Source: Agromyces tardus
Lineage (GTDB): Bacteria > Actinomycetota > Actinomycetes > Actinomycetales > Microbacteriaceae
Assembly: GCF_003710805.1 (NCBI RefSeq)
Contig: NZ_RHHB01000001.1
Span: 1-64,000, forward strand
Direction: 5' to 3'
Length of the DNA stretch: 64,000 nt
Shown: in pieces, positions 35,566-44,800 of the stretch
Layout: each line of letters opens with the position of its first letter
Position numbering within the stretch: position 1 is the stretch's first letter
Program-made: the position numbers and the translations under genes
The notes under the pieces: generated by a model
What the model was told of the DNA's origin: nothing
Seen by the model: the letters and a program-made list of their open reading frames with translations, nothing else
Databases searched by the model: none

Positions 35566-37230
35566 GTGACCCACCACACCGACCCGGCCGCCCCGGTCGT
35601 CGAGATGCGCGGCATCTCGATCAGCTTCCCGGGCGTGAAGGCGCTCGACGGCGTCGACTTCCGCATGTTCCCCGGCGAGGTGCACTCGCTCATGGGCGAG
35701 AACGGCGCCGGCAAGTCCACGCTCATCAAGGCGCTCACGGGCGTCTACCTCATCGACTCCGGCACCATCGCGCTCGCCGGCGAGCAGGTCGCGTTCAGCG
35801 GCCCCGCCCAGGCGCAGGCCGCGGGCATCTCGACCGTGTACCAGGAGGTCAACCTCCTGCCCAACCTCTCGGTCGCCGAGAACATCATGCTCGGCCGTGA
35901 ACCCCGCCGCTTCGGCGCGATCGACTGGCGCGCGATGCGGCGCCGCTCCGCCGAGCTGCTCGCGGGCCTCAACCTCGACATCGACCCCGGATCGCTCCTT
36001 GGCGATCACTCGCTCGCCGTGCAGCAGCTCATCGCGATCGCGCGGGCGATCGACGTGCAGGCGAAGGTCCTCATCCTCGACGAGCCCACTTCGAGCCTCG
36101 ACACCGACGAGGTCGCGGAGCTCTTCCGCGTCATCCGCTCGCTCAAGGAGCAGGGCGTCGCGATCCTCTTCGTCTCGCACTTCCTCGACCAGGTGTACGA
36201 GATCTGCGACCGCCTCACGGTGCTTCGCAACGGCAAGCTCGTGGGGGAGTACCTCGTCGAGGAGCTGCTGCGCATCGACCTCGTGCAGAAGATGATCGGC
36301 AAGGAGCTCACCACACTCGACGACCTCGAGCAGCGCGCCCGCTCGGTCGTCGTCGACGAGTCGGATGCCGCGCTCTTCGTCAATGCCGCCAAGCTCGGCC
36401 GTCGCGGGGCGATCCACCCCGCCGACCTGCCGATCGCGGCGGGCGAGGTCGTGGGCCTCGCGGGCCTGCTCGGATCGGGCCGCACCGAGTTCGCCCGCCT
36501 CCTCGGCGGCATCGACCGCGCCGACACCGGCGAGCTCACGGTGCGCGGCAAGGCGATCAAGCTCCGCACGCCCCGCCAGGCCATCTCGCACCGCATCGCG
36601 TTCTCGAGCGAGAACCGACGCGACGAGGGCATCGTCGGCGACCTCACCGTGCGCGACAACATCGTGCTCGCCCTGCAGGCCGATCGCGGCTGGTTCCGCC
36701 CGATCCCCAAGAGGAAACAGGACGAGCTCGCGCAGAGCTACATCCAAGCCCTCAACATCCGGCCCGGCAACCCCGACGCGCTCGTGCGCAACCTGTCGGG
36801 CGGCAACCAGCAGAAGGTGCTGCTCGCCAGATGGCTCGCGATCGCACCCCGGCTGCTCATCCTCGACGAGCCGACGCGCGGCATCGACATCGGCGCGAAG
36901 GCCGAGATCCAGAAGCTCGTCTTCACCCTCGCCGAGAACGGCATGAGCGTGCTGTTCATCTCCGCCGAGCTCGAGGAGGTGCTGCGCCTCAGCCACCGCA
37001 TCGTCGTGCTGCGCGACCGGCACGTCGTGGCCGACCTCGAGAACGACGGCCTCACGGTCGACTCGCTGCTCGCCCTCATCGCCGACGGCTCGGTCTCGGT
37101 CGAAGAGCCGGGCGAGGCGGATGCCGCGGCGCCGGCCGTGACCGCAGGCGCCGCCGTCGCGGCATCCGCCACCGCACCCGCCCCACCCACCGCACCCACC
37201 ACCGACGAAACCGAAGGAGGCCGCCGATGA
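35566..37230 (+). CDS. ytfR: YtfR-type sugar ABC transporter ATP-binding protein
   Basis: A 554-residue double ATPase. Walker [10 protein letters not shown] and Walker [13 protein letters not shown] are in the first half. The second half has GLLGSGRTE in place of a full P-loop, with [14 protein letters not shown] and [12 protein letters not shown]. The C-terminus has a low-complexity Ala/Pro/Thr tail of about 40 residues not needed by the family. GTG 35566 with GGAGA five bases upstream is preferred over ATG 35554. It overlaps ytfT by four bases. Confidence 0.9.
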   Translation: MTHHTDPAAPVVEMRGISISFPGVKALDGVDFRMFPGEVHSLMGENGAGKSTLIKALTGVYLIDSGTIALAGEQVAFSGPAQAQAAGISTVYQEVNLLPNLSVAENIMLGREPRRFGAIDWRAMRRRSAELLAGLNLDIDPGSLLGDHSLAVQQLIAIARAIDVQAKVLILDEPTSSLDTDEVAELFRVIRSLKEQGVAILFVSHFLDQVYEICDRLTVLRNGKLVGEYLVEELLRIDLVQKMIGKELTTLDDLEQRARSVVVDESDAALFVNAAKLGRRGAIHPADLPIAAGEVVGLAGLLGSGRTEFARLLGGIDRADTGELTVRGKAIKLRTPRQAISHRIAFSSENRRDEGIVGDLTVRDNIVLALQADRGWFRPIPKRKQDELAQSYIQALNIRPGNPDALVRNLSGGNQQKVLLARWLAIAPRLLILDEPTRGIDIGAKAEIQKLVFTLAENGMSVLFISAELEEVLRLSHRIVVLRDRHVVADLENDGLTVDSLLALIADGSVSVEEPGEADAAAPAVTAGAAVAASATAPAPPTAPTTDETEGGRR

Positions 37231-38273
37231 GCGCCGTGATCGCCCGGCTCGTCGCGAGCCGACTGTTCTGGCCGGTCGTGATGCTGCTCGCGCTGTTCGC
37301 GATCAACCTGATCGCGTTCCCCGGATTCTTCGCCGTGACCGTGCGCGACGGGCACCTGTTCGGCAGCCTCATCGACATCCTGCGCAACGGTGCGCCGACG
37401 CTCATCATCGCGGTGGGCATGACGCTCGTGATCGCGACGCGTGGCATCGACCTCTCGGTCGGCGCGGTCGCCGCGATCTCGGGGGCGGTCGCGTGCTCGA
37501 TCATCCTCGGCTCGCCCGAGCCGGGCAGCCTCGCGACGGTCGCGGTCGCGGTCACCGTGGCGCTGCTCATCTCGCTCGTGCTCGGCGTGTGGAACGGGTT
37601 CCTCGTGGCGGTGCTCGGCATCCAGCCGATCATCGCGACCCTCATCCTCATGACCGCGGGCCGCGGCGTGGCGATGCTCATCACCGAGGGGCAGATCCTC
37701 ACGGTGAACAGCCCGCCGTTCAAGTTCCTCGGCTCGGGGTTCTGGTTCGGCATCCCGATCGCGGTCATCGTCGCGGCCGTCGTGTTCGGCGCCGCGGCGC
37801 TCATCACCCGGCGCACGGCGCTCGGCATGTTCATCGAGTCGGTCGGCATCAACCCCGAGGCGAGCCGCCAGGCGGGCGTGCGGGCACGCGGGCTGCTCAT
37901 CGCGGTCTACACGTTCTGCGCGTTCTGCGCGGCGATCGCGGGGCTCATCCTCACCGCGAACACGGCGGCCGCCGACGCGAACAACACGGGCCTGTTCATC
38001 GAGCTCGACGCGATCCTCGCGGTCGTCATCGGCGGCACCTCGCTCGCCGGCGGTCGTTACTCGCTCGTCGGCACGCTCGTGGGCGCGCTCGTCATCCAGA
38101 CGCTCGTGACCACGGTGTACACGGTGGGCATCCCGCCGATCGCCACGATGGTGTTCAAGGCCGCGGTCGTGACGATCGTCTGCCTGCTGCAGTCGCCCAC
38201 CACTGCCGAGGCGCTGCGCGACTTCCGTCGACGACTCGGCCTCCGAGCCGGAAAGGGGGTCGTGGCATCATGA
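37227..38273 (+). CDS. ytfT: YtfT-type sugar ABC transporter permease
   Basis: A 348-residue permease of the RbsC family with the conserved GMTLVIATRGIDLSVGAVAA, GIQPIIATLILMTAGRG and AVVIGGTSLAGGRYSLVGT. It starts at ATG 37227 inside the ytfR stop region (ATGA) with GAAGGAGG upstream, and ends overlapping yjfF (ATGA). Together with YjfF it should form a heterodimeric channel. Confidence 0.9.
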   Translation: MSAVIARLVASRLFWPVVMLLALFAINLIAFPGFFAVTVRDGHLFGSLIDILRNGAPTLIIAVGMTLVIATRGIDLSVGAVAAISGAVACSIILGSPEPGSLATVAVAVTVALLISLVLGVWNGFLVAVLGIQPIIATLILMTAGRGVAMLITEGQILTVNSPPFKFLGSGFWFGIPIAVIVAAVVFGAAALITRRTALGMFIESVGINPEASRQAGVRARGLLIAVYTFCAFCAAIAGLILTANTAAADANNTGLFIELDAILAVVIGGTSLAGGRYSLVGTLVGALVIQTLVTTVYTVGIPPIATMVFKAAVVTIVCLLQSPTTAEALRDFRRRLGLRAGKGVVAS

Positions 38274-39364
38274 CGAAGCTCCTCGATGCGCCGGCGTCGC
38301 CCGCACGCCCCTCCCGTCCCGGCCGCGCCGGCCGCGGCGCAAGCGGCGGAGGCCCGACCGGCCCCGGCCGGACGCCGCTCTCCGCACGCGGGATCGCCAC
38401 CGGCATCCGGAACCTGCTCACGAGCCCGAAGTACGGACCGGTGACGGTCACGGCGATCCTGTTCGTCGCGATCTTCATCGTCGGCGGGGTGCGCTACCGC
38501 GGGTTCTTCTCGGGGCAGGTGTTCCTCAACCTGCTCGTCGACAACTCGTACCTCATCGTGCTCGCGGTCGGCATGACGTTCGTGATCCTCACGGGCGGCA
38601 TCGACCTCTCGGTCGGCGCCGTCGTGGCGCTCAGCGGCATGATCGCCGCGAGCCTGCTGCAGACGGGCTGGTCGCCCGGGGTCGTCATCCCGCTCATCCT
38701 CGTGCTCACGAGCGTGCTCGGGCTGCTCGTCGGCCTCATGATCCACGTGTTCAAGGTGCAGCCGTTCATCGCGACGCTCGCGGCGATGTTCCTCGCCCGC
38801 GGCCTCTGCTACGTGATCAGCCAGAACTCGATCTCGATCACGGATGCCACGTTCGTGGAGCTCGCGGTCGCCCGCATCCCGCTCGGCGGCAACCTGTCGA
38901 TCACGCCGAGCGTGGTCATCGCCCTGGTGGTCGTGGCGATCGCCGTGTGGGTGCTGCACGCGACCCGGTTCGGCCGCACGGTGTACGCGATCGGCGGCGG
39001 CGAGCACAGCGGCCTGCTCATGGGCCTGCCGGTGGCGCGCACCAAGGTGCTCGTCTACGTGATCTCGGGCTTCTGCTCGGGCCTGGCCGGGGTGCTCTTC
39101 ACCTTCTACACGCTCTCGGGCTACCCGCTCACGGCGATCGGCACCGAGCTCGACGCGATCGCCGCGGTCGTCATCGGCGGCACCCTGCTCACCGGCGGGT
39201 ACGGCTTCGTGCTGGGTTCGGTGCTCGGCGTGCTCGTGCTCGGCGTGATCCAGACGATCATCACCTTCGAGGGCACGCTCTCGTCGTGGTGGACGAAGAT
39301 CTTCATCGGCGCCCTGCTGCTCGTGTTCATCCTGCAGAAGGTGCTCACCGCCCGGAGGCGCTGA
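38270..39364 (+). CDS. yjfF: YjfF-type sugar ABC transporter permease
   Basis: A 364-residue second permease of the system: GMTFVILTGGIDLSVGAVVALSG, VQPFIATLAAMFLARGLCYV, AVVIGGTLLTGGYGFVLGSV. The first 45 residues are a Pro/Arg/Gly-rich cytoplasmic extension (PARPSRPGRAGRGASGGG) not typical of the E. coli protein. Start ATG 38270 overlaps the ytfT stop. Regulator 3 follows after 138 bases. Confidence 0.9.
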   Translation: MTKLLDAPASPARPSRPGRAGRGASGGGPTGPGRTPLSARGIATGIRNLLTSPKYGPVTVTAILFVAIFIVGGVRYRGFFSGQVFLNLLVDNSYLIVLAVGMTFVILTGGIDLSVGAVVALSGMIAASLLQTGWSPGVVIPLILVLTSVLGLLVGLMIHVFKVQPFIATLAAMFLARGLCYVISQNSISITDATFVELAVARIPLGGNLSITPSVVIALVVVAIAVWVLHATRFGRTVYAIGGGEHSGLLMGLPVARTKVLVYVISGFCSGLAGVLFTFYTLSGYPLTAIGTELDAIAAVVIGGTLLTGGYGFVLGSVLGVLVLGVIQTIITFEGTLSSWWTKIFIGALLLVFILQKVLTARRR

Positions 39365-39502
39365 GCAGGCCCCCGGGGCCCGCGCGTGCGGTGGCGTGGC
39401 GCGGGCACCCGGAGGGCCGAACATCCCGGCCCCACCCGGCGCCGGGCGTGATAATCGAGGGAACGAGCGCGCCGACGGCGCGGGGCAGGAGCCAGGCAGC
39501 GA

Positions 39503-40543
39503 GTGAGCGACCGGGACGACAAGGCACGCGTCGCGACCATCTTCGATGTCGCGCGCCTCGCGGGCGTGTCGCATCAGACCGTCTCGCGGGTGCTCAACGA
39601 CCTGCCGAACGTGCGTCCGGCCACCCGTGCCCGGGTCGAGCAGGCCATCAAGCAGCTGCGCTACGTCCCGTCGCCCGCCGCTCGCGCGCTCGTCACGCGC
39701 CGTACCCGCACCCTGGGACTCATCGTCACGGGCGCGCCCGACTACGGTCCGTCGAGCACGGCGCTGCACTTCAACGAGGCGGCGCGCGACGCCCGCTACT
39801 CGGTCATCACCGCGAGCATGCTCGAGACGGATGCCGCGAGCATGCGCTCCGCCGCCGAGCTCCTCGTGCGCCAGAACGTCGAGGCGATCGTGCTGATCGC
39901 GGCGCAGCGGGCGGCGCTCGACGCGCTCGACGGCGTGGAACTCGGCGTGCCGATCGTGGCCGTGGCATCCGAGGATCGTGGCGGCATGCACCGCGTCTGG
40001 CTCGACCAGTACGCGGGTGCGCGCCTCGCGGTAGAGCACCTCATCGGCCTCGGCCACCGCGAGATCCGGCATGTCGCGGGCCCTACGAACGCGATGGATG
40101 CCGCGGAGCGGGTGCGCGGCTGGTCCGCCTCGCTCGGCGAGCACGGCCTGCCCGCGCGCGAGCCGCTCGTGGGGGACTGGTCGCCCGGCAGCGGCTACGT
40201 GCACGGCCGTGCGCTCGCCCAGGACACCGAGATGACGGCGGTGTTCGTCTCGAACGACCAGATGGCGCTCGGCGTGATGCACGCGCTCGCCGAGGCGGGG
40301 CTCTCGGTGCCGGGCGACGTGAGCATCGTGGGGTTCGACGACATCCCCGAGTCCGCCTACTTCGCGCCCCCGCTCACCACGGTGCGACAGGACTTCGACG
40401 GGCTCGGCCGCGACGCGATGGCGGGCGTGCTCGCCGTGCTGGGCGACGACGACCGCCTCGTGCCGACGCCGCGCGTGCCCGACCTCGTGGTGCGCGTGAG
40501 CACGGCGGCGCCGAGCCGCGACCGCGTCGCCATCTCGTCCTGA
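39503..40543 (+). CDS. LacI-family regulator 3
   Basis: A 346-residue repressor: TIFDVARLAGVSHQTVSRVLND, hinge AARALVTRRTRTLG, and sugar core with VSNDQMALGVMHA and VGFDDIPESAYFAPPLTTVRQDF. It is closely related to regulators 1 and 2 along the whole length. GTG 39503 has GGAG about 12 bases upstream, and a -10-like GATAAT lies at 39450-39455. Its place after yjfF suggests that it controls the ytfQ operon, but recognition-helix identity with the other two means the assignment of operators to regulators is open. Confidence 0.92.
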   Translation: MSDRDDKARVATIFDVARLAGVSHQTVSRVLNDLPNVRPATRARVEQAIKQLRYVPSPAARALVTRRTRTLGLIVTGAPDYGPSSTALHFNEAARDARYSVITASMLETDAASMRSAAELLVRQNVEAIVLIAAQRAALDALDGVELGVPIVAVASEDRGGMHRVWLDQYAGARLAVEHLIGLGHREIRHVAGPTNAMDAAERVRGWSASLGEHGLPAREPLVGDWSPGSGYVHGRALAQDTEMTAVFVSNDQMALGVMHALAEAGLSVPGDVSIVGFDDIPESAYFAPPLTTVRQDFDGLGRDAMAGVLAVLGDDDRLVPTPRVPDLVVRVSTAAPSRDRVAISS

Positions 40544-40565
40544 CGCGCGATCGCGTCGGCCGTCC

Positions 40566-41048
40566 TCAGCTCGCGTCGAGCTCGCGCGACTCGGTGAGCC
40601 GCTGCAGCACCCGGGAGGACGCGCTCGCGATCGCCTGCTTCTCGTCGGGTTCGAGCAGGTCGAGGAAGAGGGCGCGGATCGCGAGCGCGTGATCGCGCAT
40701 CGCGCCGAGGAGCGCCCGGCGGCCGGCGCGGGTGAGCACCACGAGCGAGCCACGCCCATCGGTGTCGCACTCGATGCGCTCGACGAGCCCGCGACTGACC
40801 ATGCGGGTGAGCTGGTGCGAGACCCGGCTCTTCTCCCATCCGATGAGCTCACCGAGCGCGCCCGGGCGCAGCTGCCGCTCGGGCGCCTTGAACAGCGTGA
40901 GCAGCACCGCGTAGTCGGCCTGCGAGATGCCGGCGTCGCGCTGGAGGCGCCGGTCGAGCTCACGCGCGAGCTCGGCGTGCATCGCGACGAACCCGTCGAA
41001 GAGCGCCCATTCGGCCGCGCCGACCTCGGACACCTCGGTCGTGGACAT
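40566..41048 (-). CDS. MarR-family regulator
   Basis: A 160-residue MarR protein with the winged-helix core (ISQADYAVLLTLFKAPERQL, LGELIGWEKSRVSHQLTRMVSRGLV) and a wing with Asp/Arg (CDTDGRGSLVVLT). It is divergent from an FMN-reductase gene, with a 50-bp double dyad in between (41067-41116). The standard reading is a repressor of both genes, relieved by a phenolic or oxidising ligand. Confidence 0.92.
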   Translation of the reverse strand: MSTTEVSEVGAAEWALFDGFVAMHAELARELDRRLQRDAGISQADYAVLLTLFKAPERQLRPGALGELIGWEKSRVSHQLTRMVSRGLVERIECDTDGRGSLVVLTRAGRRALLGAMRDHALAIRALFLDLLEPDEKQAIASASSRVLQRLTESRELDAS

Positions 41049-41066
41049 GCGTCGAGCCTATCCGGA

Positions 41067-41116
41067 ATGTAGTTGACGTGTCATCTGTTCTGATTATGAT
41101 GACGTGTCAACTACAT
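41067..41116. promoter_or_regulatory. MarR operator: 19-base inverted arms
   Basis: ATGTAGTTGACGTGTCATC (41067-41085) and GATGACGTGTCAACTACAT (41098-41116) are inverted copies except for the central GT/AC. Each contains the near-palindrome TTGACGTGTCA. They occupy the divergent promoter between the MarR gene and the FMN-reductase gene, with TTGACG and TATGAT-like elements inside. Confidence 0.85.
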
Positions 41117-41136
41117 CGTTCGAAAGGGGACTCCAC

Positions 41137-41724
41137 ATGTCCGCAGTGAGGATCGGCATCATCATCGGCAGCACGCGGCCCGGCCGCGTCGGCGAGCAGG
41201 TGGCTCGCTGGGTGCTCGAGCAGGCACAGACGCGCACCGACGCCGAGTTCGAGCTCGTCGACCTCGTCGACTTCGCCCTGCCGCACCTCGACGAGGCGAT
41301 CCCGCCCGCGATGGGGCAGTACGCGCAGGCGCACACCAAGGCGTGGGCGGAGAAGGTCGACTCCTTCGACGGCTACATCTTCGTGACGCCCGAGTACAAC
41401 CACTCCACCTCGGGCGCGCTGAAGAACGCGCTCGACTTCGTCTACGCCGAGTGGAACAACAAGGCCGCCGGGCTCGTGAGCTACGGCTCGGCGGGAGGAA
41501 CGCGCGCCGCGGAGCACCTCCGGCTCATCCTCGGGGAGCTGCAGGTCGCCGACGTGCGCCAGCAGGTGTCGTTCTCCCTCATGACCGACTTCGAGGCCTA
41601 CACGAAGTTCACGCCCGCCGGCTACCACGCGGGCATGCTCGCCGCCCAGCTCGACCAGCTCGTGCCGTGGGCGCTCGCGCTCCGCTCGGTGCGCGACTCG
41701 GCCGAGCTCGCCCAGGCGGCATAG
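41137..41724 (+). CDS. NADPH-dependent FMN reductase-like flavoprotein
   Basis: A 195-residue flavodoxin-like protein. It has the FMN phosphate loop GSTRPGRVGEQ, the PEYNHSTSGALKNALDF motif typical of azoreductase/ArsH-like NADPH:FMN reductases, and YGSAGGTRAAEHLR. It probably reduces quinones or other electrophiles. AAAGGGGA precedes ATG 41137. Control by the divergent MarR protein fits a quinone- or phenolic-stress role. Confidence 0.9.
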   Translation: MSAVRIGIIIGSTRPGRVGEQVARWVLEQAQTRTDAEFELVDLVDFALPHLDEAIPPAMGQYAQAHTKAWAEKVDSFDGYIFVTPEYNHSTSGALKNALDFVYAEWNNKAAGLVSYGSAGGTRAAEHLRLILGELQVADVRQQVSFSLMTDFEAYTKFTPAGYHAGMLAAQLDQLVPWALALRSVRDSAELAQAA

Positions 41725-41823
41725 CGCGGGTCATCGCGCAGGAGTGAGGTTTCTGCGCCAGAGTGCCATCGGCAATCGACCTCGGCCGCAGAAACCTCCC
41801 TCCGGCGGGGCATCCGTGCACGA

Positions 41824-41854
41824 AGGGGCGGCACCGGAAACCGGTGCCGCCCCT
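41824..41854. terminator. Bidirectional terminator between FMN reductase and GH43 gene
   Basis: AGGGGCGGCACCGG and CCGGTGCCGCCCCT form a perfect 14-bp stem around AAA (41824-41854). It lies between the ends of two convergent genes. Confidence 0.9.
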
Positions 41855-41871
41855 CGGGTCGCGCGCGAGCG

Positions 41872-44800
41872 CTACTTCGACACGGTCACGGTGAGCGGCT
41901 TGCTCACGGTGGCGCCGGCCGCGTTGCGGAACTCGACCGTGTACTCGTAGGAGCCCTTCGGCTTGCCCGTGACCTTCAGCGCGGCCGACTGGGCGTTCGG
42001 CGTCGCCGCCGCGAGCGCGCCCTGCGCCACGACCACGCCGTTCTCGAAGAACCGGTACGAAGTGGCGTTCGTGCCCCACCACAGGTTCGCCGTCACGGTG
42101 TACTTGCCGTCGCGGTCCTGGTTGTCGTGGCTCAGCACGGGCTTGCCCGGGTTGGCGTCGGTCACCTGCACGGTGAGCGACCCGGTGGGCGTGCTGCCCT
42201 TCGAATTCGTGAGCACGCCCGTGTAGACGTAGGTGCCGTTCGGGCGGCCCGTCAGGGCGATCGACGTCGTCTGCGCGGCGGGCGACGCGCCCGTGAGCCA
42301 CTTCGAGCCCACCTCCACGCCGTTCTCGTAGAGGGTGAACCGGCTGCCGTTCTCGCCCCACCACAGGTTCATGGTGATGCGGTAGTCGCCGTCGAGCAGG
42401 CCCGTGTCCCAGCCGTTGTCGCTCGAGAGCTGCCCGGTGCCGGGTGCCCGCGTCGCGCCGTCGGCGGGCGCGATGTCGACCGTGAACCGGTCGGTCGCGC
42501 TCACGTTGCCCGCGACATCCACCGCCTGCACCTCCACCTCGTGCACGCCCACCTCGTCGAGTTCGAGCGTGTCGCCCGTCGTCTGCCAGGTGCCGCCGTC
42601 GAGGCGGTACTCGAGGCGATCGATGCCGGATGCCGCATCCGCCGCCTCGAGCGTCGCCGTCACGGGGGTGCCGACCCAGCCGTAGCCCGCATCGGGGTCG
42701 AGCGTGTGCCCGATGGTCGGCGCCGTGGCGTCGATGCGCACGTCGACCGCACCGGCGCTCTCCGCGACGGGAGCGCCCGCCACGACCGCGCGGTACTCGA
42801 CGCGGTGCAGCCCGTCATCGGAGAGCGTGATCGGCTCGCCGTACGCCGTCCAGGCGCCGCCGTCGACGCGCGCCTCGATCGTGGCCGCGGGGCCCTCCTC
42901 GAGCGCGAGGCCGATCGTGACCGGGCCGGTGTACCAGCCGTTCGCGCCGCTCGGCGCGGCCGGGTCGACGGTCGCCGTGATCTGCGGCACCGCCACGACG
43001 ATCCGCAGCTGCACCGCTGCCTGCTCGTCGGAGAGCCGCTCCTGCTCGGTCTGGTTGAAGACCGGGGCGCCGTCGACGTCCCAGGCGACGAGCGCGGCAC
43101 GCGTGTGCCGGCGCGGGTCGTAGAGTCCGCCGTCGGCGGCCTCGCCCGTGTTCGACGTGTCGCCGACCGTGCGCGAGTGGTAGACGATCACGGGGTTGCC
43201 GTACTCGTCGATCGTGAACGAGTTGTGTCCGGGGCCGAACTGGCCGGGCACGTCGTCGGTCGTGAGCAGCGGGTAGCCCGACTTCGTCCACGACGCGGGG
43301 TCCATGAGGTTCGCGCCGACGTCGGCGGTGAGCAGGCCGATGCAGTACTTGTCGTCGACCGTACCGGCCGAGAACGCCACGTAGAGCCTGCCGTCGTGCT
43401 CGATCACCGCAGGGCCCTCGTCGATCGAGTCGCCGGCGTTCTTCTCCCAGGCGAACTGGGGCGACGACAGCAGGATCGACTGCGAGGTGAGCTGCGCGGG
43501 GTTCGCCGGGTCGATCTCGGCCATGCGCAGCGTCGAGCCGCCCGAGGGCTTCTCGGCCCAGATCACGTAGTGCTTGCCGCCCGACTCGAAGTGGGTCATG
43601 TCGAGCGAGAAGTTCGTGAACGCGATCGGGTCGCCGGCGGCCGCCTTCACGCTGCCGAGGCTCGTCCAGTTGGCGGGGTCGAGCGCGGCCTCGCCCGAGA
43701 ACGAGTCGCCCGTGAACTTCAGCATCGCCGGGCGGATGTCCCAGACACCGCCGGTGCGGGCGGCGGTGAACAGGATGTACCAGTCGTCGCCGATCTTCGT
43801 GAGCTCCGGCGCCCAGATGTAGCGGTTCAGCGCCGGGTCGCTCGCCTCGTCCCAGATCGTGACCTCGGGTGCGGTCGCGAGGGCGTCGATCGTCTGCGCG
43901 CGGCGCAGGATCACTCGGTCGTAGCCCTCGGGGTCGCTCGCCTTCGTCATCGGGTACGAGGCCGTGAAGTAGTACCAGCCGTCGTCGCCGATCGTGACGT
44001 CGGGGTCGGCTCGGCGCTCGATGAGCGGGTCGGCGAACTCACGACGCTGCACGGTCCCGTCGACGAGGTATTCGCCGGGCTTCGACGTGTCGACGGCGGC
44101 GAGGTCGGCGGCATCCCACTCGACCGGCATGGTCGCGGTGCTGCCGCTCGAGTACTCGACCGTCGCCGTCGCCGGCAACTCGAACGCGGTACCCGCGTCG
44201 AGCGCGAGGTCGTCGAAGGCGCGTACGCCCGTGCTCGCCACGCGTCCGAGCTTGCCCGTGACGCGCTCGTACTCGGCCGCGGTGACGCCGATGCTCGCGG
44301 TGTCGAGCGAGCCCGTCGGGAAGCTGCCCGACTCGGCCGGCGGCATCCCCTCGCCCTCGGTCGCCCGCTGCGGCGGAGTGAACGAGGCGAAGTCGCCGGT
44401 GGTCACCTGGTAGGTCAGGCCGTCGGCCGTGTTGACGTAGGTGAGGCGGTAGGCGCCGATGCCGTTGTCGTAGGCCACGGCGACGCGCGCCGCCGAGTGG
44501 CTCGTCGACGTGAACCGCACGAGCCGCTCGTTCGAGTACGCGACGAGGTCGGCCGAGTCGTACACGTAGATGCGCGAACCGGCTCCGTTCTCGGTCGCGA
44601 CGAGTCCGAACGCGCCGTCGGGGTGGCGGAACAGCACCGGCGCCCCGAACTTGGCCGACCCGAGCGTGGGGTAGAGCACGCCGCGTCCGTTGTTGACGGC
44701 GCTGTAGGCGATGCCCTCCACGGATGCCGCGAGGTGCAGCACGTCGGTGCGCGTCGTGTCGCCCGTCCGGATGTAGCTGCCCACGCGCCCGCGCTCCTCG

